Shown piece by piece: positions 1 through 11,921 of a DNA stretch of 64,000 nucleotides. How positions within the stretch are numbered: position 1 is the stretch's first letter; each line of letters begins with the position of its first letter. The stretch spans positions 6,000,190-6,064,189 of the forward strand of contig OY987236.1 of assembly GCA_963920705.1 (NCBI GenBank), given 5' to 3'. The notes below the pieces were generated by a model. It searched no databases. It saw only the letters and a program-made list of their open reading frames with translations, and was not told where the DNA came from. The position numbers and the translations under genes were made by a program. The stretch is from Odiellus spinosus (lineage: Eukaryota; Arthropoda; Arachnida; Opiliones; Phalangiidae).

Positions 1-3000
1 ATATTTCAAATGACATTTAATATAGTCTGCTTAAGAGCGTTCTGGGCAACATATCTTCGGATAGCAAAGATATTTACGCGCCTTCTTGCGAAGTGGCTGG
101 AATGATTTTATCTTATATGGAAGAAAAAGAGATTTTGATTGATGAAGTCTTTTATAACGATTTGGTTAAGATTTTAACCAATTTGGGCAATAACCCGAGG
201 CAAAAAATCCAATTTGTGACCAGTGTTAGTTACATTTGTCTCCATTTTCCGCCATTGGCTGACAGGTATCTTAAAAACCTCTCGATTGATGTGGTATTTG
301 TAACTAAACCGAGTTTTTTAAATTATTTTTAGCTTTTTTTCGAAACTCCTTTTTATGTTACCAACGGCGCAAGGTTACAATTTGAGCAAAATTCTCGAAG
401 TCATCAATGGGCGGGTAGAAAAATTACCCAACGCTTTTCAGGAATTAAAAAGCAAAGGAGTTTTTAAAATATTGGAACACGGAAGCGAAGAAAGTGATAA
501 AATATTGGTCCTTCGTATTTTGACCAAAATTGTCGATTCGACTTCATCCGAATTAATGTTGGAAGTTTTACAATTTTTGACTGAACTTCACAAGTATCGT
601 AACCCAGTTTCCAGGGATACTTTATACACTTTGTTCGTTACTTTGCACCAAAAATACAATCAGAGCGCCGCCTCCAAAGACGAAGATACTGTTGATTACA
701 AAATACTAACAGCGTCCAAAGATGTCTTATTGCAAGGTTTAACCGATTCTGAAAACAGATTAAGGTAAATTTACTGTCCAGATGTGTTTAGGTATATACC
801 TAACAATGATGACCACGCGTCATCTGCTTACAATACTATTATTTTTAGTTACTTGAGGTTGAAATTTCCCGTAATCATTACTTTAAAAAAATTATAATCA
901 AATATTTAGCTAGAAATTAACTTACTTGGGAAGTAGGCTTAACAAGGATTTATGTCTAGGAGCAAAGATAAAAGCCTATATTTTGAAACGGTTTATTGTT
1001 GTGATTGGTTAGTGGCTCTTTATTTATGGGGCTCTTACGTAAAGGAATTGTCGTAGATTCTATTCCCTTTGACGGTGAGATTAATTCTCCATCGATCTTT
1101 GTTAAGCCTACTTTCCGAGTATGTAAATTATTACTATAGCCAATTACCTAGTTTGTAAATTTTACAACAGGAATCGTCAGCCTGCATTATCCTTTTAAGT
1201 TAAATTTATAACAATAGCTTACCATCTAAATACAAACGTATTTAAGGAGAAACGTTAAAAATACGAAGTTTATTTTCGCAGAATTAGATGCTGTAATTTT
1301 TGGAGCGAGGAAACTCAATTACCATCAGAAACCGCGCCGAGAATGGAATCTTTATTACTAAAAATGTATTCCCCTTTAACCGAGTCGCAATTCTTGCAAT
1401 ATTGCAGTTACTTATTTTTGGAAATGACCGCGAAAAGTCCAGATTATAATCGCAAAATATACGAAACTCCACTCAGTGACTGCAAATTCGAAGTAATTTA
1501 ACTATCGCAACATCGTAAAACCAAATAAAAATCAAATTAATCTATAATTAAAACTTCATTAGAATTACCAAATTAGTTTATCGTGGAGGCAACGACACTC
1601 GGTTATGACACCTTTGTTCACGGATAGTTTCGTGAACCGATCTAGTTTGGGGTCATTAGGTGATTTCGCCGTTAAAGCCACTCAAAATGATCAACAATTT
1701 ACAGCCACACAAGGTCAGAAAACCAAAAATTATAATTTCGCAAAGCGTGTTGCGAAAGGATAGCTAAGCCTAATTATGTTTTTTTTATTTAGACCTTCGA
1801 GGTAAAGTTACTGATTGGGTAACTCAATCCTCTTTGGATACATTTTCCAACGACGCTTCAGTTTCGTCATTATTGTTTACTGGTCCATCCACGCAACGCA
1901 AAGATATTGCAACTAAATCCGTTGCAGTCAAAAGTGGGCCGATTAACACGGAAGGTTCGTGTTGGGTTTTGGGATATAAAAACTTGAGGTATTGGAATAT
2001 ATCATCTGATTTTTATGTAGGTGATGGGAAAAATTCAGAGTTTAAGAGATTGAGAAGACGTTTCTTGAAAAACCAAGAATCAACTCGAAAATATTTCATG
2101 AAAACGGAAATTCGCAAAAAAGAAATGAGAGAGGTGATGAATTACCATTACCAGTATAGCGCCACCAGTTATTAGTTGATAGACACAGGTTGAAATATTT
2201 TGACCATACTTCTTTGGGGAAGACCCGTGATATCCACCTATGCGGATTTTGGAATATGGAATCACCAGAGTGAAGGAAAGGGTGCCAAAGTGGATTTAAA
2301 ACAATCCAATGGCAATAATTCTTTCCAGTCCTATACTGCCTGGAAAAAATTCCTGGCGGCTTTACTGTAATTACAGGGTTCAATCCAAAATATAAATTTT
2401 TTTGTCCGGTAATTATCTCAGGTTACTCGAAAAGAGCAAGTTGCTCGTCGCGAAGCGCAAGTTACCATGTACAGGCAATATCGTACCGGAGAATTGCCTG
2501 ATATAGAGATTACCTATAAAGCTCTTATTGCTCCATTGCAAGCCCTAGCGCAGGTCAGATTAAAATATTAATATAAGATCTCTTCCAGTCTTGAACCTTC
2601 ATTGAATAGTTTATTTCTTAACCAATACGCAGCAAGATTCAAATATCGCGAAGACTTTAGTTTGGAAGATTGTTTTGGCTATAGCGACCGAATTGAAAGA
2701 TAATTCTCTCGAGGAGGAATTCGACTCGTTTTCCAAAAGCGTTAGTGACGCCATGAACCAAATTTTATCCAAAAGTTCGCAATATTTTCCACCAGTTGTA
2801 GCTTTTGCTCAGGTAACATTTTAGAACGTATTTGTGAAATCAGAGAGAAGTTACCCATTGTTCAAAAACCTAAATTCCGCCCCGAGCGTATTTTTAATGA
2901 AAATTGATACAACAGATTAAACAAATATAAATATCACAAATAATCCAGTACAAATACCACAAATAATTAAGTACAAATACCCCAAATAATTAAGTACAAA

Positions 3001-6000
3001 TACCCCAAATAATTAAGTACAAATACCACAATTAATTAAGTACAAATACCGCAATTAAGTACAAATACCACAATTAAGTACAAATACCACAATTAAGTAC
3101 AAATACCACAATTAAGTACAAATACCACAAATAATTAAGTACAAATACCACAAATAATTAAGTACAAATACCACAAATAATTAAGTACAAATACCACAAA
3201 TAATTAAGTACAAATACCACAAATAATTAAGTACAAATACCACAAATAATTAAGTACAAATACCACAAATAATTCAGTACAAATACCACAAATAATTCAG
3301 TACAAATACCACAAATAATTCAGTACAAATACCACAAATAATTCAGTACAAATACCACAAATAATTCAGTACAAATACCACAAATAATTCAGTACAAATA
3401 CCACAAATAATTCAGTACAAATACCACAAATAATTCAGTACAAATACCACAAATAATTCAGTACAAATACCACAAATAATTCAGTACAAATACCACAAAT
3501 AATTAAGTACAAATACCACAAATAATTAAGTATAAATACCACTAATAATTAATTTTATAAATACCACAATAAACAAAATAATTCAATATAAATATCGCAA
3601 TAAACAAAATAATTCAATATAAATATCGCAATAAATAAAATAATTCAATATAAATATCGCAATAAATAAAATAATTCAATATAAATACCGCAATAAACAA
3701 AATAATTCATAATAAATACCACAATAAACAAAATAATTCATAATAAATACCACAATAAACAAAATAATTCATAATAAATATCACATAAAACAAAATAATT
3801 GGAAATCCACGAAGTAGTTCAATTTAAAAACCACAAATTCAACCGAACGTTATCTTCATTTAAAAAGTTAATATCGCTTTTATTATTCATTCGTATTCAA
3901 AAAGTTTAAAACCATGTTTTTCTATTGTAATTTGGTCCCTTTTAAGATAGTAACTGTATTATAGAAACCTTTTCAGTCTTCCAGTGGGTAAACTCGTCTC
4001 TGTATAAACATTCTATAAAAGATATAAAAATTTAGAAATATTTTACTCGCGTATATAGGAAGTTCTTTATCGTCACGTAAATCACGTTGATCTAGTTCCT
4101 GAAAACGTGACCACAGCTTCTAAAGCTAGCAACCAACATAACACTGGTATAAAATACGTGTTCAACAACTTTTGATCATTTATATGAAATCCGTTACAAT
4201 TTTATCGCAATTTTATCATATTCAGGAATACTGCTTTTGGAAGCTTATATTGATAAAAGTAAAAATATCGAGACTGATCAAAATCCTGAACCGACTCAGA
4301 AAAAGATCAAGTTAGATGAAAATATTAACACTGATAGTGTAACGTCTTGGATTAAACTCGCGGAGTATGTTCGTGAAATTACTACGAATATTTTCGTGGG
4401 ATTTTTAAAACAAATTTACTGTTGAAAATTCAGGCTTTACAAATCGTTGGATAATTACGATATGGTTCGAAGTATTTTTTCATTGGGTGTTAAAATTCAA
4501 CCTGGTACTCAAAAAGCCATGGAATACGAAGCCGTTGGAGATTACACCACAGCTATAATTTTTTACAACGAAGTAATCTCTATAACACGAGTTTAATTAC
4601 TCCAAAATCGGCAAATAAATAATAAAACTTAGTATTTTCAAAAAAGGTTTATACGAGGGGTCCGACACTCTTGAATTCGCTGTACACCTGAGTTCACTTT
4701 TGACAGTGCATTGAGTTCGAACATAGAGATTTTTAATAATATGAAAAACTAAAAAAATATATAATTGGTGACAGCATCACTTTAATTCAAGATATCTTTT
4801 TGGACCACGATTTTATGAAATATAAAAATTAATATCTCCTTTATTATTTGACCGATTTTGACGTAATTTGTCTCGTTTTGAAGCTATCATTGAGTTCTAC
4901 TCGAATCTCTTGTTTGAAAAATAATTAAATATTCGTGAGAGTTGTTCTTTAAAATTTCGTCTAATTCCGATAGCTTTACGAAGAAGTTAATAGAATCGAT
5001 GATTCTAATAACGTCCAACAAGCGGAAATCAATTATTGGGATGATTCTATGTTAAAGGTATCCCATAAATAGTTAAATTAATTTTAACTTACTTAAATTA
5101 AAATTAATCATCGAACTTTAAGTGTTACTCTGAAATGACGAGTTGGGATAAATTAGAAAATGTTATCACTAACCGTTTACCTAATTCTGACGATATCAAT
5201 TCGGTTTGGAATGATCCATTTTCGCAAGTAATTACGATCACAGATTACTATGCTGGTAATTACTATAATTACCGGGATTACTTAATTGAATTTATTACCC
5301 TCAAGGAACATTTACTACCTTATATCATCAAATCAAAATTGAAAACTATGTTGGAAGATCGGGAAACTAACAATTCTTTGCTCAATTTTATCGACAAATC
5401 AATGAAAGACAGAGAGAAAAAAATTGTTATTGAAGTAATTTAACTTTAATTACTTAAAGGGAGATTGGAAAATAATATTAAACAAATTGTTAAACGACTT
5501 CTTATCAAATTTAAACCAATAAGACTGGGGATTTAATGGAGAATTAGGCTTAGCGGACATCGAAAGTAAAATGCGTGCTTTGATTGGTTGAAGGTACTTA
5601 TACGAACCGGATATTGGCAAAATACTGATACAGTTTGATAATTATTGTCATAATTGATATAGATTTTTATCTATTTCATTCTCCCTAAAAGTAATTAATA
5701 TTTCTCGTAGATATATTTTAATTACTAAGGAATAATCTATTTAGGGTAAATTTTCCGAAGAATTGGCTCTCCTCCATCTGATTCAAGAAAATTATAATCA
5801 ATCTATTTATTTGACTGATTTGTCTCTTAGAAATTTCTTGGAGGTAAATTCCTTCAAACTTGTAAAGTCTGATCGATTTGGGGTTAAAAATCTTACGTTT
5901 AATTGGTTCGTAGAAATGGACAGGGTTAAGTATTTTGATACCAGGAGCGAGAGAAAAATTATTTTCGTCTTTGCAACAATTGTCAGAAATGGACCAATTC

Positions 6001-9000
6001 TTGAATTTGGTTACAAAATGTAGGTGTAATCTTAAATATTTTTAATTTTAGTTATAATTTTAATTTCAAAATTATATTTAAGCTAATTTGGAATCGGATA
6101 CGAAAAAGCTTTCGTTGATTAAAAAATGGGAACATAGACTTCCGGCGTTTAATGATCCCACTTCTGTTTGGAATGACGTCATTCTTAATAGGCAAGTTTA
6201 AATATTTTTCATTGCATCTCGGCTTTTGTTTGAATTTTGAATTTTTTATTTTCAGACAATTTTATTTGAAAAGATTTAACGAACAAAATACTAAAAATAT
6301 TCAAGTTGAAGCTTCGGATAGCTTTCAAATGACTGAAGACATCATGGACACAACCGAAAATGTTCAGGAAGTGAAGGCGATGTTCATGAAATCTATCGTG
6401 AACATGAAATTAGCTCTTATTGACAATGCTTGCTTGCAAAAGAATATCACCGTTGCCAGTAAAACCATTAGTTGGATAACGGAAGTAAGTTCAATGTTTT
6501 AAATCAAATTCTCCTCTTGAATGGTTGTCTGCTTATATTATCTGACATTCCATTGGTCAAAGAGAGAGATTTTTAATTTTGGCCCTTTTATTCGGTCTTT
6601 TGGAACTTAACGAATTTTAACCAATGGAAGGACAGATAATACACAAGCAGACGAAGTTTTCTATCCAACCATTATCATTTTAAGGGGGCGTGGCTCTTGC
6701 TATTGCGAATAGAACAAAAGTTCTTGAATAGCCTAATGAATATATCTTTTTATGATTTTAAATTTAATTGCAGAAAATTAGACCCGAAAAAGAACTAACA
6801 GAAGAATTGTGGGTTAAAAGTATTCACGCTTATTGCAAAATTCATAATTTAAAAGCCTCAAAATTAGCATCAACATCAATTAAAAGATTCGAAACCCTTC
6901 TGAATGTATGGTTTCATCTAAGTAAGTTTTTAGCATTTGTTAATTTAAATATTAGCTAGTAGTTATTTTATTAACTAACGAAATATTTAGACGATTTGGA
7001 TGAAGCGATTTTGAAGAAAACTAATCAAGATAATAAACTTAATCATTATTTGTACCTGGCTGAAAATCTCAATCAAATTAGTTTAGAGTTGAAGAGTAAT
7101 CCCGAATCTTTTAACGCGATTAAACCGTCTAAGTCTCGAGATAAATTTCTAGAACAGTTTGGAAAAAATCAAATTCCACAGGCCAGTTGCTTATTTCTAG
7201 TTTATGTTGTTACTTTTTTTACTTGTAATATATAAACTTTACAAATTTTAATTTAGATGGTTGAAAAACTTGAAAAAAACTGTTTCGATAATTTGAAACA
7301 ATCTTTAGCTTTCTCCAAACTTGAGAAGGTGGCCAAAGATACGTCATGTACCATGAAACTGGTCACTTTTTGTAATAATTTACTGAGAGAAGTCCAAGGT
7401 ACGGAATTTGACTTGTTACCGAGAATTCATTATAATTAATACAAATGTAAATTTTATTTTAATTATTATAAAATGCTTATTTCTAGTCTCTAATTCCCAT
7501 ACGGCTGACGTTAAAATTTACGCTTCAACGTTTATCGAAAGTTTGTTCACAACTTTACAGACCGCCGAACACCAAGCCATACTCTTGTTACCAAGGGCAT
7601 TGCATTTAGTGCGAGAATATCCCTATTTGGCACCGTTATTTACCAAAAACTCGTCCAAAATTCCTTGTTGGATGTTTATATCTTGTTTGGACGAATTATT
7701 GGTTCTGTTGGACCAGCCTTCGACCACTTGGGTACATCCGGTCGTCACCTCGATCTGCGATACTTATCCGAATGCAAGTCAAAATGATTTTTTTTCGTAT
7801 TTCAAAATATGCTTGACCCCGGGTTTTTGTTTTTGATTATTTTTTAAGGCTTTAATTTATCCGTTTAACGTTGCTTCTGAAAGCTATAATTTTGATGATA
7901 CTGATGAAGGTAGAGATAATGTAGCTTTCGTTAAAATGTAAGTCACATTTTTAAATCTGTTTTAAATTTTGTTACATGTTGCCTTCAGTTAGGCTTAACT
8001 TTTAATTAGTACAATTTGACCTTAAAATTTCGTTGTTAAAAGTCGGATTTTATCATCGTCTTCTCGATAAGCTAAGCCTAATTATATCGTCGTCTTCTCG
8101 ATAAGCTAAGCCTAATTATATCGTAGTCTTCTCGATAAGCTAAGCCTAATTATATCGTCGTCTTCTCTATATGTTAAGCCTAATTATATCGTCGTCTTCT
8201 CGATAAGCTAAGCCTAATTATATCGTCGTCTTCTTGATAAGTAATTAAGCCTAATTATATCGTCGTCTTCTCGATAAGTTAAGCCTAATTATATCGTCGT
8301 CTTCTTGATAAGTAATTAAGCCTAATTATATCGTCGTCTTCTCGATAAGTTAAGCCTAATTATATCGTCGTCAGCTCGAAACGTTATAGCCTATACAATA
8401 TAATAAGGTCAATAATAATTATGATAACGATTAATGTTTTAATTAAAGGATCCAATCAAAGTTGGATAAATTGATTTTGGTGAAAGAATTTTTAGTCGCG
8501 CTCAACTATTTGCGAAACCCGACTTTAATTTTAAAAGTAATTTTTTTTTGTTACGGGATACTTAAAAATATATTCTTATTGAAATTATAATTTAATTACA
8601 GGACGGTTTAAACGAATTAGTTCACTTAAAGAAACAAAACGCCGATCGTGCCAAAATTACTGAAGTTGTAGAAAAACTTTGGAACGACGTTTTCAACGTT
8701 GAAACGTCGGGTAGAAAAGTCAAAGTTGGTGGTTATGGTGGAATATTTCACTCGAAATTTGCCCAGGTTTGAATTCGAATCTAAAAAGAGTTAAATTGAA
8801 TGTGATTTTAAAAACGTTTCGCGTAGGAGTTTAAAGACACTGCGGTACAAGCTTTAGGCGATAAACTTGTAAAATTAATCAAAATGGAGGTTAGTTAACT
8901 TGAAATATATTTTTTCTTATGATTTAACCATAATTTCACTGAAATACTTATTTAGTTTTGTATCAACGAAGCCAAACTAATTTTTATTTAATTTAATTTC

Positions 9001-11921
9001 GCTATTTTAACTTTTAAACACGCAATTTCAGGATTTCCGTATAGCTCATAATGTTTTTCAAAAAATGTCTCGCATGGATGCGAAATTGAAACTAGAAGAT
9101 TTATCTAGTTTTTTGCATAAGTTTCAATCTTTTCAATATAAAGATGAAATAGAAATTCCGGGACAATATAACGGAATGTCAAAGCCAATTCCCGAACATC
9201 ACGTCAAAATATCAGGATTTGATCAAACCGTAAGAACCGTAAAGGTTTTAAAGGGAGGGTGAAGAGAAGTATTAAGTATTTTTTAAAACGCATCAAGGTA
9301 ATCGTACTTCCATCCATTGAAACTCCTCGGAAACTGGTAATTCGAGGTAATGACGAGAAAGAATACCCTTTCTTGGTTAAATTTGGCGAAGATCTGAGAC
9401 AAGACGAAAGAATCGAAAAAACATTCCGAATTATGAACAATATTTACGCGAATGACCCAAAAAGCGGACCTGAAAATTTGAAAATTAATACTTACAACGT
9501 TATACCGCTTTCATCGAGATCTGGTTTAATTCAGTGGGTAGATAATACCGTGACATTGAAAGATTTAATTAAAAAGTATCTCACTGATGAGGAAAATGCT
9601 AGTCTCGACGTTAAACAGTAAGTGTCAAATACACTAACCATGCAGGTTCATATTTTCTCCATCTTTGTTTTAGTTCCATGGCGAAATTTATCAAATGGGC
9701 TTCGAAAGGTATGAAATCAGGTGGAAATCAAGACACTTCTGTCTATTACACGAACGCCTATATTAATCGCACTGACAGTCAAGTCACTACGTTTTACAAT
9801 ATCATGAAAACCACCGTTCCTGCCGACTTATTCAGGTAAGACTAAAAATTCATATCGAGTTCAGAAAACACCCAAAATAGGAAAGCGATTACTATCCTTT
9901 TTGAATACTTTTCAGAACCATTTTCCTATCATTAAGTTCCTCGTTAGAATCTTTTCTGACATTAAGAACTCAGTTTATCAAGTCCCATTCGGTGATGTGC
10001 GTTTCGCAATGGATTTTGGGCATTGGCGATCGTCATTTGAGCAACACTTTACTTCAACGCGATACGGGAGAGCAAGTGGGAATTGATTTTGGACACGCTT
10101 TCGGCTCAGCCACTCAAGTAAGTTTAAAAATAATGTTAAAATTAAATCGGATTTATTAAAGGGAGCATACCCTCCATTCTTTTACTATGGGTATACATAG
10201 TTTTGTGAGCAGGATAATTGATAGAGTTGCGTGGATAGTTTGCTCGTTACGGGAATCAGGGAGGAGAAGGGAGAAGTTTGCTTACTCTAGCATAAATTGT
10301 TTCTAAGGAAAGGGTATAAAAATGGTTCACTGAGATCATTTGCGCATGAGCAAAGCAGATTTTTCGAGAAAATAGATGCTTGAATCGTGTTTGAAGAATT
10401 GTTGAAGACCATTTTCCGGAGGGAAACTCAAAAATATTCGAGGACCTATGTCTATGAGTACATAAGAATTCCTATTTTTTCTTACTTCCGCGTATCTCAG
10501 CCCATTCTCCCTTCTTTTCCACCTCGAAATTATCCAAGTAGCTAGTTAATGTATATAAATGCTTTCGTTCGCTATTGCCAGTTCCATTGTTTTACAAATA
10601 ATTTGCTTTTAGAAACTAAGGATTCCCGAACTAATTCCATTTCGATTAACTCCCCAATTTATCAATTTGATGTCACCGATGGGAGAAAAAGGCATGATTG
10701 AAAATACAATGATACACGCCCTCGAGGCATTGAGAAATAATCGCGATATCTTGATGGATGTCTTGGATATTTTCATTAAAGCACCAACTACGGAATGGAT
10801 CGTAAGTTTAATTTGCCAATATTTTGGAAATATTTGTTTCAGTTAAGAATTTCGGCCATTTTAAATTTGTAGTCCAGGTCAAGATAGTAAAAACAAAGAA
10901 ATTAAGCCCCAATAGTTCTCCTTTGAACCCATAATGTTCACGAAATTTGAGCAATTTTTATTTTGTAGCCCTGCAGACAAATACGCGATTTTTATTTTGA
11001 TATTAAAACTTATCAATTTTAGTTTGATATTAAAACTTTGATTTCATTTTGATGAAAGCGAAGTTTGTAGTCCAGTGTTCAATCTTAAGATAAGATAGTA
11101 ACGGAAATCTCATAAAAACCCTTTGAAACATTTCAGAGGTCAGAACAAAATTTGTTCAACGTGTCAGAAACGGGCGAAAGAAATTCCTACGCCAAAGAAA
11201 AAGTTGAAATCGCTCGTAAGAAATTGAACGGCGCCAATCCTGCCATTATTACCATGTAAGTTTTAATTTTACTTACGTCACAATTTTATTATTATTCTAA
11301 CATAATTAATAAACTATAAACAGTGAGGATCTGGAGTTGGGTCATAGTGGTAAATCAGTCTTGCCCAGTTTTGTTAAATTTGCTAGAGGAAATTCTGAAA
11401 CAGATATTAGGGCGCAGTTGCCAAATTACGATTTGAGTGTTAAAAATCAGGTAGGATTAATATTAATTTTAGCTAAATCAAAAATTAATTCAATTGTAAT
11501 TCAGAGAGAATTCGTTTGTTTCGTTTAAATAACACGTGGTAATGGGTGTTAGCTAGCTGGTTGTTTCGTCATTGGCATTACGACGAATCAATAAGATTCT
11601 GGGCTGATTTTTCCATGTGGTAGCTAGATTTTTAAAAATACCGTAATTTTGAAAATTGGTAAATTACCATTATCTGGTAATTTACCGCGTAAATTACCGA
11701 TTTAGAACTCTAGGTAGGCTATTAGGTAGATAGGATTTTATTCTAAATGTAGTAATTATCTCTGAATTAGAATTAAATTAATTATTGGTTAAATATGATT
11801 ATAAGGTGTTCTATTTACTGACAAATTGATTTATGGTAAATAGGTTTTGTGCCTAATTAACCAAGCAACTGACCCCAAAATTTTGGGTCTGACCTATGTT
11901 GGTTGGCAACCTTGGGTTTAG
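1..11921 (+). CDS. PRKDC: DNA-dependent protein kinase catalytic subunit, C-terminal 1,804 aa (5' end outside window)
   Basis: PI3K-like kinase of non-homologous end joining; with Ku it binds DNA ends in the nucleus. Exons read: 26-265, 333-764, 1282-1492, 1563-1713, 1793-1954, 2021-2133, 2422-2553, 2633-2812, 4059-4146, 4226-4364, 4434-4572, 4974-5057, 5123-5227, 5306-5434, 5745-5843, 5914-6019, 6083-6191, 6256-6484, 6774-6921, 6991-7181, 7257-7398, 7487-7773, 7849-7937, 8449-8536, 8602-8766, 8827-8889, 9032-9229, 9298-9617, 9674-9835, 9916-10117, 10613-10801, 11137-11255, 11324-11450, 11844-11921. Phases agree at every join. The order matches human DNA-PKcs: HEAT repeats, phosphorylation-cluster linker, FAT domain, then the kinase (RGNDEKEYPFLVK, catalytic loop GIGDRHLSN, metal motif IDFGHAFGSA). 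The FATC tail ATDPKILG...GWQPWV ends at TAG 11919-11921. Two or three introns use GC donors. ATM, ATR and TOR are excluded by the sequence around the kinase and FATC. Confidence 0.96.
2930..3800. repeat. Two abutting minisatellites (23-bp and 31-bp units) in a PRKDC intron
   Basis: From about 2930 to 3545 a 23-bp unit built on ACAAATACCACAAATAATT is repeated about 25 times. Central copies carry AATTCAGT and outer copies AATTAAGT. From about 3546 to 3800 a related 31-bp unit containing AATAAACAAAATAATTC is repeated about 8 times. The whole lies between the PRKDC exons ending at 2812 and starting at 4059. There are no unique spacers, so this is not a CRISPR array. Confidence 0.95.
6520..6675. 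repeat. Fold-back MITE-like element in a PRKDC intron
   Basis: The left arm (AATGGTTGTCTGCTTA, then TTCCATTGGT near 6550) recurs inverted on the right (ACCAATGGAAGG near 6620, then AAGCAGACG and CAACCATT near 6670). The arms are imperfect. No coding capacity. The insert lies in the intron between exons ending 6484 and starting 6774. Confidence 0.65.
8055..8375. repeat. 34-bp minisatellite, about 9 units, in a PRKDC intron
   Basis: Tandem copies combine TCGTCGTCTTCTCGATAAG with GCTAAGCCTAATTATA. Some copies carry a short insertion (AAGTAATTAAGCC) or T for C changes. The array lies in the intron between exons ending 7937 and starting 8449. The 13-mer GCTAAGCCTAATT also occurs singly elsewhere in the window. 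Confidence 0.93.

Noticed and set aside
1577-1713. First choice of acceptor for the fourth PRKDC exon (AG at 1575-1576)
   Set aside because: It breaks the reading frame; the AG at 1561-1562 keeps phase 0 and restores NYQISLSWRQR, which aligns with human EYTIDSDWRFR.
2930-3545. Possible CRISPR-like array
   Set aside because: Units are directly tandem with no unique spacers, in an intron of an animal gene.
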